A stretch of DNA of 41,871 bases from Blakeslea trispora (Eukaryota > Mucoromycota > Mucoromycetes > Mucorales > Choanephoraceae), in the NCBI GenBank assembly GCA_025331445.1, contig JAIWNE010000185.1, positions 1 to 41,871 on the forward strand, written 5' to 3'. Both the position numbers and the translations under genes were made by a program. Of this stretch, positions 12,178-22,559 are shown one piece after another (within the stretch, counting starts at the first letter, position 1; the number at the start of each line of letters is the position of its first letter). Below the pieces are notes generated by a model, which was not told the DNA's origin, searched no databases, and worked only from the letters and a program-made list of their open reading frames with translations.

Positions 12178-12893
12178 ATGTACCAAGAATCTGAACAACT
12201 CTCAATCAACGGTATGGAACTCGTACCTTTTGGATCAGACAGTTCTATCCACAGAGAAACTATCTTCAAGTTCTCTGAGAAAAATGGTGATCCTATGGGC
12301 CATGAACAGTTGCGAGAGGATGGCCATGTGTTGGTTTCTTTTGCTAAAAGAGCATCCAACAGACTCAGTCAAGAGGATTTTGAATGTTTAAAGGCGTATT
12401 ACGAAAGAAAATACGAGACACCTCTCGAGGTACCCAACGAGGTCCAAAAAGTCAAGAAAATCAAAGTACTTGGATATGTTTACGGTTCCCGACTGACAGG
12501 CCGAAACAATGCAGCACAGTTTATGCATTTCGTCCTGACGCATATGAGAGTGATGATTTGGAGAGGGTATTGGATACCCGAGGTGAAGAACATCTGCGTG
12601 CAGGAACCGTGGAGTACTTTTTCTTTCATGACACTGTGTATCATGAAAATGACGAGCGCTTCTTGACCAAGCATTGCTTTGCGTTCGTTAGCTGGTACAA
12701 GAACCCTCGTGTTGGCGTAGAAGACTTTACAACTGGCACGAGCGATACGAATCGTCCTTTTCGTAAGGAATATGAGCAAAAAAGCTCATACAGCATCTTG
12801 CCTGTGCATAAATTGTATGTGCCTATAAGCATTTGTGCAACTGAAATCGATGGGGTTTTCGTTGCTCTTCCATTGACACGAATGTTTTTTTAA
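12178..12893 (+). pseudogene. Separate C-terminal domain gene of the Tnp2-like transposase, element A
   Basis: The start is the ATG opening MYQESEQLS; homology to element E begins soon after (VPFGSDSSIHRE versus LPFGSDISLHRE). The protein aligns with the C-terminal third of the element B transposase (GHEQL, a basic stretch, then a Y/F-rich tail). Conserved with E are EHLRAGT, VEYFFFHDT, HCFAFVSWYKNPRVGV and SSYSILPVHKLY. Length is 717 nt after allowing one 1-nt deletion near 12510. The domain is of unknown function; in related proteins it follows the catalytic core. It ends 69 bp from the convergent partner gene. The frameshift makes it a pseudogene unless it is a sequence error. Confidence 0.75.
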
Positions 12894-12962
12894 ATAAATA
12901 ATACACACTTTTTTTTTATTTTTTATGCATTTATTCTAGTTTCAACAAAAAAAAAAAGATAA

Positions 12963-14103
12963 CTACAAAAGTTCGTGATCAACAGCCCAAGCGGGTAGAT
13001 GCACATGTTTCTTGTGTTTCTGTTGCTGATTGTCTTGACCACTCGAGATCCCAGTTCAGTTGTTTGGAAGCTGTTGTTTCGCTTGCGATTGTCGGCAAGA
13101 CGAAGTTCATCGAGCTTGTCGAAAAAATCAGTGCACTAGATAAAGGTGTTGGTAAACAGTGTTCTCTTTTTTACATTCATATCTTAACTTACTCTTTGCT
13201 TTCTATAGTGAGGAACTCCTCTGGCCCTAAGTTGCCGGCCTTCCTCATTGTATTCATCTTCTTGATCGGAGATCATTTCAGCAGTCAATACTTGCAGACA
13301 TTCCTCATGTGGACCAAAGATGCCATCAAGTTCGTTTCGATGATTCTCATATGTCTCTCTTCTTCTGTCCAAGAGCTAAGTCAAAAAAGTAAATGCATTG
13401 TTGAGTAAGAGAGTTTTACAAGTCACTTTACACAAGTTGAACTTACATATGTTTTACGAGTGTTGTACTTTGTTCTTTCTTCAAACGTTCCTGTTCAGCC
13501 ACACTCAATTCTGCCTTTCTCATGGTATTTCTTTGTTGGTTGTACTGTTGAGTTAGGACTTCCTTAATGTACCTCTTTGCCATGTCTCTAGGCCACAGGT
13601 AATGGAGGTAGCGTAGATGTACGAGTGACAGTTCAAGGTATTTCAATGATGTGATTTACATTGGGACCATTGTTGGGCCCATTGATAGTTTTTCACCGAG
13701 ATTCCAACCAGCAATCCCCAACTGTTTTTCCTGTTCATCTAAAATATTGACTAGAATGGCTATTAGAAGATGATTTCCTTAAATCAACAGGTATTGATAC
13801 TAACACGAATTTGCTTGAGTTCAATTTTTGACCCAGGAAAGCCATGTTTATTGTCTGCAGCAGGCTTGTTGTTGAACTTAGCCTTGAGTCCTCATGGTCT
13901 GCAGACAAGTGGTCGAACTTTGTCTGGTATAATCCAAAGATCTTTTGTAGTATCCAATTCTTGAACTACTTCATCCAATTTACGCTCTATTGCCGAGTTG
14001 TTGGAGCGAGGGGTTGGAATAAACGACGAGAGCTGGTTCCAACAGATGGAATGGCTCTGGTGTTGGTAGCGGTGTTGGTGTTAGTGGTGGTAGTGTGGAA
14101 CAT
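12963..14103 (-). pseudogene. Convergent partner gene of element A (candidate subterminal-repeat binding protein), decayed
   Basis: It is a minus-strand counterpart of the intact gene in element B (21296-22338) and of the E copy (35700-36852). The N terminus, after a Thr/Asn-rich leader, reads RAIPSVGTSSRR. The C terminus reads LPAWAVDHELL then TAG, like LPAWAIDH in E and FPQWAIRS in B. In between are Glu/Lys-rich, probably helical stretches and spliced acidic segments. A 1-nt deletion soon after the start (about 14030) and further shifts break it. A TATAAAAGG box lies at 14166-14174 upstream. No known domain is recognised. Position and pairing with Tnp2 suggest an accessory protein like plant TnpA; that role is inference. 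Confidence 0.65.
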
Positions 14104-14329
14104 GTTGGTACTTTTGTAATTAGGATAAAAAGCAGAAAGGATTAATAAAGCTGTCAGTTACCAAGCCTTTTATACTTAAGCATTAGATGTTACGATCTAA
14201 AGTATTTTGACACATTCGGAATCTAAATGAAACTTGGCTTGAGCGCCGAATAGATCAGGATGAAATATCAGATAGCTAAAAACCAATTAAAATTTTTTCA
14301 ATCTCTTTTTCTCTTTCTTTTGTTTCTTT

Positions 14330-14885
14330 TTGTTTTCTTAAAACTTTCCGAGTGGTTCATGGTATGTATCTCCTTATTAAAAAAGAAAGATGTTTATTAA
14401 TATGAATCAATGTATAGTATTGCAAGACAAGTAACTGGTTTTAGTTGGTGCTATGTTTAGTAAGAAGGGTAAGTGATCGATCATCTTTTTTTGAAGCAAA
14501 TCTAACAATGTCTTCCGTAGTAATCGATGGCTACTTACTCTATCCTAAAGATGTGTCTAAAGGGCTAAAGAGGTCCATTATTGTAATACTGTAAGTAAAA
14601 AAAAATCTACAAATGTTTGTTTCTTTGCTGATATTAACTTGGATTTATCTAATAGATGCTCTATCTTCTATCTCTATTGCAAAGGCTAGTGGCCATGGTT
14701 ATAAAAGGTAAATAATTATTATTGCTCATTTTTTCGATTGTTTCTAATGACTATTTCTTTATTTTGATAGTTTATTTCTGCTTTCTATCTATTGTTTATT
14801 GGTTACAAGAAGAGATCTAGATGGATTCTACTCTATTCTGAATGAATGGCAAGAAAAATACGGTCAAAACGATGCATCTAAAGGT
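14330..14885 (+). other. Exon-like blocks with splice signals, no open frame (right arm of A)
   Basis: Blocks of 40-100 bp are bounded by acceptor-like and donor-like signals: GGTAAGTG (about 14468), CTTCCGTAG, CTGTAAGTAA (about 14590), TTATCTAATAG, AGGTAAATAA (about 14708), TTTTGATAG and AAAGGTAAGTG (about 14882). Joining the blocks in any phase gives early stops. Equivalent arrays with different sequence occur in B, C and E. This may be a spliced non-coding transcript or a decayed small gene. Confidence 0.4.
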
Positions 14886-15555
14886 AAGTGTAGTATGTAA
14901 AGACTACCACAGCTATGGCTGGGTAAAGAGGTAAGGAAGGGTATGGGGGACCCAGTATATAGAGCATTAGATTAGCCAATGATGTACGATAAAGATCCAA
15001 TGGATCGATCGTATAAACAATTTTTTTATTAAATAAACCAATAATATAAAAGAATCCAAATGACGTTTTCCGTATTATATTTTAACCGAGTGGTAAATGA
15101 GTAATAATGAAAGGCATATTAGCCAATAAAGAAAAGCAATGAGTACCAAATAAAGCATACATCTTTAAACCAAGGTTAAATAGCAAAGGAGTGTATTTGA
15201 AATGTTTGTGTAAAAATGTAACATGGAGAGCCTATGGGAGTTTAACAGTCTAAAGACCGAAAGAAACACAAAGAGCTTCCTTAAGCCAATGACATGAAGC
15301 ATACTTCAATCAAAAGAGCAAATAAGATGAAAGGATTGCACTGTAACTAATGAAAGAAAACATGAGTTATATGGTACATACAGACTATAACTAATGAAAT
15401 TCGCCTGCTTAAAAAACCATGAGTTATACCCAGGTTAAGGCATATAACTCATGAGGTGAGCTATACATGCTATTTTGAACATTAGTTAAATTTATGAGTT
15501 ATACGCAGGATATGCCCTATTCCTGCGTGTAACTCATGTTTTTTTTTCTGTAGTG
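14886..15555. repeat. Right arm of element A with CCAAT boxes and subterminal repeats
   Basis: It is homologous to copy 0 (about 110-723) and E (about 37613-38274). CCAAT starts lie at 14976, 15038, 15123 and 15286. The subterminal word is CATGAGTTAT (with ATACGCAGGATATGCCC as the constant side), in direct and inverted copies from about 15360 to 15540, ending in CTGTAGTG at 15555. Confidence 0.75.
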
Positions 15556-15557
15556 AA

Positions 15558-15630
15558 CACTACACCAAATGCCGGTCCGCTGTACAGTGGACGCCCGGGT
15601 TGGACTGGCCGTCCACCGCTGTCAAATTTC
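15558..15630. repeat. Left end and subterminal repeats of element B
   Basis: CACTACACC is followed by GGTCCGCTGTACAGTGGACG and CCGTCCACCGCTG, GC-rich words that stand out from the AT-rich body. C and D share the flanking body but carry GGACGCACGTCGGACACGTG instead. Confidence 0.8.
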
Positions 15631-15639
15631 CAACTTTTG

Positions 15640-16200
15640 ATTTTGACTATGAAAGTTGCTGTTTTTTTGGCAGATATTTAGATGTATCTTCTAGGCTTCC
15701 AAAACTTTTTACAGAATTGAATTTGGATGTATATTCATAAAGTTATTACCATTTACATTTCTTCTATCATTTCACTGCTTAAAGAATTTTCGCTCTTTGA
15801 ATTATTTTGGCAGTGATTTTTTCTCTGCTTGAGATTTTACAGCAACTTGATTTCCTTAATGCTGAGGAGTTTGAAATGTCTTGTCATTTTTTCTTCAAAA
15901 AATATCAAGACTTAAAAAATCACTGCTTGAAAAATTGGAAAATACTTTCGGAAATGAAGAAATTAAAAATTGAGAATGAGACTCACAAAATAATTGGGAA
16001 AATTCTTTGAAAATGGGAAATAAAAAACTTAAAGCACTGAAAAAAAAGAGACTCTCAAAAAAAAAAGATGTTGAAAAAAAAGATACTTAAAAATATACAT
16101 AAAAAAGACACTGAAAAAAATGACATTGAAAGAAAAAGGTTTTGGAGAGAAAACGCTTCTAAAAACTTAAAGCTTAAAAAAGAGATTTGTTAAAAAGATG
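15640..16200. repeat. Conserved left-arm block with A-rich Lys-codon repeats
   Basis: Near-identical blocks occur in C (about 25030-25590) and D (about 38345-38900). Each has CACTGCTTAAAGAA, a TTGGCAG acceptor-like site and a short frame containing LDFLNAEEFE-like residues, followed by a degenerate A-rich tract (AAAAAAGATACT-like units). The frame stays open for 60-70 codons in B and C, but ends early in D. It may be a decayed exon or untranslated sequence. Confidence 0.55.
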
Positions 16201-16479
16201 TTAGCACATCTTGATCATTATACTAGATCTCGTCAAGCTACTCGTACCAAAGGTCTATTTTTGAGATACAATACAAAGATGCCAATCCCTTTTATATTTA
16301 ATAAATCAAGTAAAGCAAAGGTCATTAAAACACACGCTATCCTATGCTAACAGCCCTTTTTATCGTATTCCATTCCTTTATACTCGTTTCGATACATATA
16401 CACACTCTATCAACCCAGAATAACATAACCGTAAATAAAAATAAAGTAATAACTTGACAGGAAAGATGTCGTCTTTTTT

Positions 16480-16870
16480 TATTGTTTAAATACAATTCTT
16501 CAACCAAATATCCAAGGTCGTAGTTTGTGATGCAGTCCATTCCAAAGAACCGTTTACATTCTAACCCAAAAGTATTACTTACCTCTTGCCTGACGAGCAA
16601 TAAAGCGTTCAACAGTAGACTTCAATAGCTTTGTACTTACAAGAACTAAAACTTGTATATTGCACAGAAGTGATGCCGAAATAAAATGGTCTTACGCTCT
16701 TGCTGGCATCGAAGCTTTTTGCTGAAATATATTCAAAGAATCTTTGTGGTTGTCTTTTTTTAAAAAAAAACTTCTAGGCTCTTGTCGGCTTGTTGATTGC
16801 GCGCTTGTGTTATTTGGTTTATTGCAATGACTAAAGTCTGTTGAGTTTCATCAGTCTTTTTTTTAGAGAT
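16480..16870 (-). pseudogene. Unrecognised minus-strand multi-exon gene remnant in the left arm of B
   Basis: A 63-nt exon candidate at 16645-16583 is bounded by TTTTAG and GTAAGT and reads KLLKSTVERFIARQ. Element C has an exon of the same length (26036-25974) reading QLLKSTVERFITNQ, with several silent differences. Upstream, about 16865-16780 reads DETQQTLVIAINQ, matching DEPQQTPVITTKQ in C. Downstream, FFGMDCITN (B) and IGTDCITN (C) differ by an in-frame codon. A TATA box and start were not found. No known family is recognised; this could be a third protein of B-type elements, now degraded. Confidence 0.35.
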
Positions 16871-17842
16871 GAATAAGTCAGGAGTCAAGGTCGTTTCAAT
16901 AAAAAAAAAAGTAAATAGGAAGGAGGTGAAAAATATTTTTTTGGAAAGAGACTTTTTTTTTTGAGGCGGAAAAAGTATTTTTTTATGAGAATAAAATAGT
17001 CTGACTATTTTTTTGTATAGAAATTATTATTTTGCGCTTAAAAAAAGAGAAACCATTTCATATTTTTTATGGCGTATGTTATCAAAAGAATAAAAGAGAG
17101 AAATCGCTAATCGCAATTACCTATCATACACAATGTTCAGCCTTTTTCATTTTCATCTCTTTTGTAAGTATTTCAAATTTCTCAAACATCGGAGTGAAGT
17201 AATCAAGTTTGACCCTGATATATTTTTCTAAGAAAAGACATCGAAATCTGACATCCAAAAAAAAAACTCATTAAAAAAACATGTAATAATATACAACCAA
17301 ACAGTGGAAATTATAATGCATTTATAAAAAAAAAGGTATCCATAACTTAGTGTTTTTAACACAATAAGTGCTGCTCACAAGAAGTAGAAATGGTAAAGTG
17401 AACAATCGCAACATTTGAAAAAAAAACTTGGGAACACGTTTTCTTCAACTCCGTGTATTACAGTAAGACAAGATTTGACAGCCAAATAGAAAGCCCTTAA
17501 AATTAGTAATAAAAAAAACAAGAACAATGGCTGTCATTTTACTTATACAAGTGGATCCCAAAGGGTTATTTACAGAATCATCCCGGATTAAAATAAAGGA
17601 CAAACCGTTTTTCAATTCATTTGTGTAAATAAGTATGAAAAAAATAAGAACAGTTTCCGGAGTTGTTATTGTGAGTATCCCTGTCGGCTTCTGAAGTAAG
17701 TAAAGCTTTTTCAGGATAAACAGATAACACAAGTAGTTTGAAAAATCCAAATGGAGATTGTTTATATAAAAGGACAAATAAATCATACAATAACAGAACA
17801 TTTATTACCTCTTTCTTTTACTTTCCTACTCATTATTTTAAA
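16871..17842 (+). promoter_or_regulatory. Upstream region of the element B transposase, TATA box at 17765-17773
   Basis: TATAAAAGGAC starts at 17765, 78 bp before the ATG at 17843, in the same arrangement as in element A. The remaining sequence is AT-rich with homopolymer runs and no supported gene. Confidence 0.55.
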
Positions 17843-20800
17843 ATGTTCAACTCTCAAAACTCTGCTCAATTGTCTACTAATGACAATTTAGTCAAATGTG
17901 AATGCACTGTTTGCAAAGCATGTCCCGTTTTGAAATGTGCCTATGTGACAAAGCGCGCATACTCCTACCATCAAACCAACGATGCAATCAAGAGATCCAG
18001 AAGCAATGGTAACTTAAATTAAGATAATTTTTTTATACTTTATGATTAAAAGTATTTGACATTACAGCCTCAGATGCTTCTCAAATCACTGGTTCCGATA
18101 TTACTTCCACCACTGACGATTTCTTTTTTGAAGAAGGTAATATTCAGTATTTTTATATTGCCTACATTTTGTTAATATCATATAATTAGATTTGGAATTC
18201 TCTTATGGTACAACTACTTTTGAATCTGTTCCAATTGAAAGTGCTAACCAAGAAGGTATGCCTATATTCTTAGCTTGTTATATTTATCAGTGAAATTAAT
18301 ATTTCGAATTATCTATAGGTTCTTCTTACGATTATCCTCGCAACACCAACTTGCCTTCTACACCAATCGCTTCTCTTTTGTTTGCTATGGTTGTTTTGTT
18401 GCGCAAGAACCAATTGAACGACGTTTCCTGTGAGACTGTTATGCTATTCTCAAACATGGTTCTCTGTTTAACCGATGAACAATACCGCTTTCCTAAGTCT
18501 GTCGCAACCTTTGACATCTGGTGTCAATCAGCTCGCCCTTTTGGTTCCAGCGTAAAAGAGTATGCTAGCTGCGTTACCTGCCATGCCATTCACCCATACA
18601 GTACCGAAGAAGAGCAAGCAATTGTTCAGCAAAAAGTCTCATGTTTCGACAAAGGCATTTTCTTGGGCTCATCTTTTTGTCAACAAGATCTTTTGGAACG
18701 CAACCAATACGGTACACTCGCTCCTCTTAGAACTTTCTCGTACAACTCTTTGGTTGAGACGCTTAAGATGTTTTTCATGCGTGACGGCTTCGCTAACGAA
18801 ATCAGTCTTTGGAAGGAACGTCAAGTCTTGCCTGGAATGCTTTCTGACATTTACGACGGTCAGGTCTGGAACGAGTTCAAGCTCAAGCCCACTGATAATC
18901 AGCCATTTGTCTTTCAGAGCGACTTTAATTTGTTGCTCACATTGAACTGCGACTGGTTTCAAGCCTATAAGGATTCTTACAGTGTTGGCGCCATTTATCT
19001 TACTGTTCAAAACTTGCCACGTGAGATAAGAAACCTTCGGAGTAACGTCATTCTGGTTTGTCTTATCAATGGCCCAAAGGAACCCAAGACATTTGAAATG
19101 AACCACTATTGCGTCCCTTGGTCAAGGAGTTAAAACAATTGATGAGTGGTGTTGAGATGGAAACCAGAAACCATGGAAGACAGGTAGTCAAGGCAGCACT
19201 TTCTTTGTGCATGATGGATTTGCCTGCTCAACGCAAAGTGGCCGGTTTCACGTCCTTCAATTCTATCAATGCTTGTCTGAAGTGCAAGAAACAGTTTGAC
19301 CCCATTGTGGCAGGTGACAAGGCTCGGAACTTCAGTGACTTTAACATCGAAAGCCAAGTCAGAAGAACGTGTAGTGAGCACAGACAACAAGCGCAAGAAT
19401 GGCTGCAGACAAGAACTGAAAGTGCTCGTAAAGAAAAAGAAAGGCAAAACGGTACCCGTTGGAGTGTTCTCTTGGACTTGCCGTATTTTGATCCAATCCG
19501 CCATGTCGGTATCGACATTATGCACAATCTGCTTCTTGGACTCACAAAGAAAATGGCAAGCATATGGACAGGCGTTTTTACCACATCCAGTAGAAGATCG
19601 TTGCCCAAGCTCACACCCGCCCATCTGAAGGAGATGCAAGTGATCTTGGAGAGCAAGTTTATCCTTCCTCCTAGTCACGCTGTATCGTCCATTGCAAGAA
19701 AGATTACCATTGGCAACGGCTTTTCTAACTTCAAGGCAGACGAGTGGGCTACCTGGTTGTTGGTGTTGTCTCCTTATCTACTTCCGCAACGTCTTGAAAA
19801 AAAGCCATATGAACATTGGATGCTTTTGGTCAAGGCTTCAAGAATTCCCTCTCTCCTTGTTTGTCCCTCTTGGAACTTGATACTGCACATGACCTGTTGA
19901 AGTCTTTCTTGGTTGGGTTTGAAGAGATTTATCATGATAAATTTTTGATCACGATCAACTTCCACAACGCTCTTCATCTGAAAGAAACGATTCTCGACTA
20001 CTCTGCCTCCCCGTCCCACTGGTTGTTCAACTTCGAACGATACAATCAAGACTTGAAGACAATTAGAACGAACAGAAAAGGCTGCGTTGAGCGTACGTAC
20101 ATTGACAAGTTCTTGTTAGATGTACATAGCGAAGATTCGGTGAGAGAATTAATGGATTTTATTCCAAAAGAGAACAAAGAGCAAGTCGAATCTTTCTTTC
20201 TTGGTGACAAGTCCTTAGCCAGCGCATACAATAATAACGACAAGACATTCGACCTCTTGAGCTTCTACGACTTGTATACCGGTACCGTTGGTGCATATGG
20301 TCATGAGCAACTCCCTCTCATAACTGTGTCGTCTCTTAAGCCCAAGATGTCTACATTGAACGAAGAAGTGTTTTCTTGTCTTATATCCTTCTACAACAGT
20401 GTGCATGGTGACAGGTACATCGATGAATTCCTTACAACTGCAAACTCAAGTCGCATACCTGTTGAGCGTAAAGTCCTAACATACAAGTACATCAATATTT
20501 TTGGTAACAAGTTCAATTCTATCGAAGCATCTACATTCCGCAAACGAGGTTCATATGCAATGGCATATTACCCAGGTATCCACGACTTGGTTCTCAGGTA
20601 CTGCCAGATATACTGTATCTTTAGAAGTAACGTTAAGGTGATAGATGAAGATGGTATAGCAGTGTCAAGACCTCATACCCTTGCCTATGTTAAGTGGTTT
20701 AATAAGTCCAATGATGCATTATATTACTTCAACAACCAAGACCCTTCTATGTATGGCATGGAAACCCTGAATGCTGGTTTTGAAGATGATTCAGACGCTT

Positions 20801-20904
20801 CTATCATACCTGTTGTTCATTTACACAGCCAAGTAGCAGTTGTTCTTAACCACCTTACGAATCGCCATGTAGTTATCCTATTGCCACCAAAGCTCATTGC
20901 TTAA
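17843..20904 (+). pseudogene. Tnp2-like CACTA transposase of element B, two 1-nt frameshifts
   Basis: Exons are 17843-18008, 18068-18136, 18190-18255 and 18319-20904; the three introns are 47-63 bp, GT-AG and all phase 1. The coding sum is 2887 nt; restoring two single-base deletions gives 963 codons (about 962 aa) with no internal stop. Domains: an N-terminal Cys cluster (KCECTVCKACP), an acidic linker, the core with LTLNCDWFQ (probable first catalytic Asp) and SVGAIYLTVQNLP, then MMDLPAQRKVAGF (probable second Asp) followed by CLKCKKQF, then GIDIMHNLLLGL, and a C-terminal domain containing GHEQL. Frameshifts lie near 19109 and between about 19840 and 19870. With so little decay this is either a very recent pseudogene or contains sequencing errors. 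It faces the partner gene at 21296. A longer N-terminal start at 17738 is open but lies inside the promoter. Confidence 0.88.
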
Positions 20905-21295
20905 TTTTTTTTTGTTTATGTTTACTTATGCCCTTTTACCCTATGTTCACTTATGCCTTTTTGTCCTATGCCTACCTATGCTTTTCCTATGCTATGCCTT
21001 TTTTTATGACTTTCTTTCTATGCCTTTCCAATTTTTTTGCCTTGCGGTTTTTTAATAAATACATTTCATTCCTTTAAATTTTTTGTCTACCTTTTTTATT
21101 ATTTCTTTATTTTATCTTTATTCACGGTTTATCTATTTAACATTTAGAACTCGATCAACGCAAAAGAAGAAATCAAGTGGTTAGAAATGAACAAGCTAAG
21201 TATTAGGTTTATTTTTTGAAATGATAACCTGATTGATTCAAATATTTATTTATTCATAGAAAAAAAGTAACAAAGAGACAAAAAACAACAACACT
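20905..21295. terminator. Shared 3' region between convergent genes of element B
   Basis: Imperfect repeats of about 25 bp (ACTTATGCCYTTTTNCCCTATG-like) run from 20920 to 21010. TTTTAATAAATACATTTC at about 21050 is a likely polyadenylation signal for the transposase. No gene is seen here. Confidence 0.45.
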
Positions 21296-22338
21296 TTAAG
21301 ACCTAATAGCCCATTGAGGAAACTTTTCGTGGCGTCCAGTAGGCAGCTCCTTTTCAACAACTTCACGGCGTCGAGGAGCGCGTATGGCCTTGTTCTTCTT
21401 CTTATGGATGCTGTCCAAAGCAGCGAAAAATTGGTTCAACTACAAACATTGTCAGTATCACGAACAAGGGTAAAAGATGCTTTAGCTACTTACTTTGTCT
21501 GAACGCCAAGAAGGAACCAGAACACGAAAGTAGCTATCCTCTTCGTCATTCTCTTGTTCATCTTCTTCTTCCGACATATACTTCATGTCAAGGACAGCAG
21601 CGCACTCCTCATCTTCACCAAAAAGAGGTGTCATCATTGCCTTGTTATCAGCAAAGCAAGCAGTACGAGAACGAAGTTTCTTTAAAAGATGGATGAGTAT
21701 TACTGCCAGTTTTAAGGGGTTTCTATATTATCACTTACTCTCTGCAATCGCTTGCGCTTACGCTCACTGACCTGGAACGTCGTTCTTGCTTCTGGCAAAG
21801 AAGCATCTCTTTTCTGGCGCCTTCTGATCAGATCAAATTGGTTTCTGACCTTTTCACCAAGACATCTTTGTAATTCAAAGGAAAGCTCTTGGTCTCCTGA
21901 GAAGCCAGAAAGGGCTTTCACTTTGGCGATGGCATTATGATGAATGCCTTCAAAAACAGAACGGTTTCTACTCGATGTCTTCATTGGCTGGCGATAGTCA
22001 AATTCGACACCTACTTGCTTTGCATCGTCAAACGAGTCCTTGACTGCCTTCTATTAGAAAAGACAAAAGCGTAAGTATCTGAAATGTAGTATAAAACAAG
22101 TATAACTTACAAGAAAAGTAGGATTTCTAGCATTGATGGTGACTCGGTTAGCACTGGTACTGATATCAGTTTGAATAAGAAGCGATTCCATTCGTGCAAG
22201 ACGTCCAGTAAACACTTCCAAGTTATCAAAAACCTCTTCGAAACGTTCTTGGGTACGAGCAGCAGAGACAGAGCGAACAGAAGGACGGACAGGAGCACGA
22301 GGGGTAGAAGCAGCGACAGTGGGGATTTGACGGTTCAT
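21296..22338 (-). CDS. Intact partner protein of element B (289 aa), candidate subterminal-repeat binding protein
   Basis: Exons 22338-22111, 22050-21739, 21679-21494 and 21439-21296 (228, 312, 186 and 144 nt), all phase 0, give 870 nt with no internal stop. Introns begin GTAAGT and end AG. The N terminus is Arg/Pro/Ser-rich (RQIPTVAASTPR), then a helical, likely coiled segment (RFEEVFDNLEVFTGRLARMES). The middle is basic and could bind DNA (LIRRRQKRD, SERKRKRLQR). An acidic segment (MSEEEDEQENDEED) follows, and the end is FPQWAIRS. Homologues lie at the same place in A and E. A TATA box (TATAAATAAA) lies at 22391-22400. No domain is recognised. It is the only undamaged gene in the CACTA elements here. 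A TnpA-like role is inferred from its pairing with Tnp2 and co-varying end repeats. Confidence 0.75.
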
Positions 22339-22559
22339 TTTGAAGAGAAAAGAACGGATAATGATGGCGGTTTCAAGTCTTTTGAAGACCTTTATTTATA
22401 GCTTTCAAATTAATTGACAGGAAATCGAACCCTTTTTTTTATTACTAAATTGGTAAGTCATTGTTTTTCTCACTCCAGATTTGACAGGTAGAAAAAATTT
22501 TTCAGTTATTTTCTCTCTTCACTCTCTTTTTTTCTTTTTTTTTCCTTTCTTTCCTTTTT

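Larger units (their letters stand above)
1063..15555 (+). mobile_element. CACTA-like (Tnp2) DNA transposon A, complete but decayed, with nested insertions
   Basis: The left end is CACTACAGAAAA (1063) and the right end is its complement, TTTTCTGTAGTG (ending 15555). The subterminal word CATGAGTTAT occurs in both orientations at both ends, which pairs the ends as one element. The length is 14.5 kb, but removing nested repeat F and the mariner leaves about 7.95 kb, close to the 8.3 kb of element B. Its genes are a Tnp2 pseudogene (9440-11812), a separate C-terminal gene (12178-12893) and a convergent partner gene (12963-14103). The superfamily call follows from CACTA ends plus a Tnp2 (Transposase_21-type) gene. 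The three bases after the right end (AAC) do not match the three before the left end (CTG). Confidence 0.8.

Noticed and set aside
9440..20904. KDZ (Kyakuja-Dileera-Zisupton) transposase as an alternative for the Tnp2-like genes
   Set aside because: The motifs N-x-DWF, SVGxIYLT and DLPAxRK, together with CACTA ends, fit Tnp2/CACTA better.
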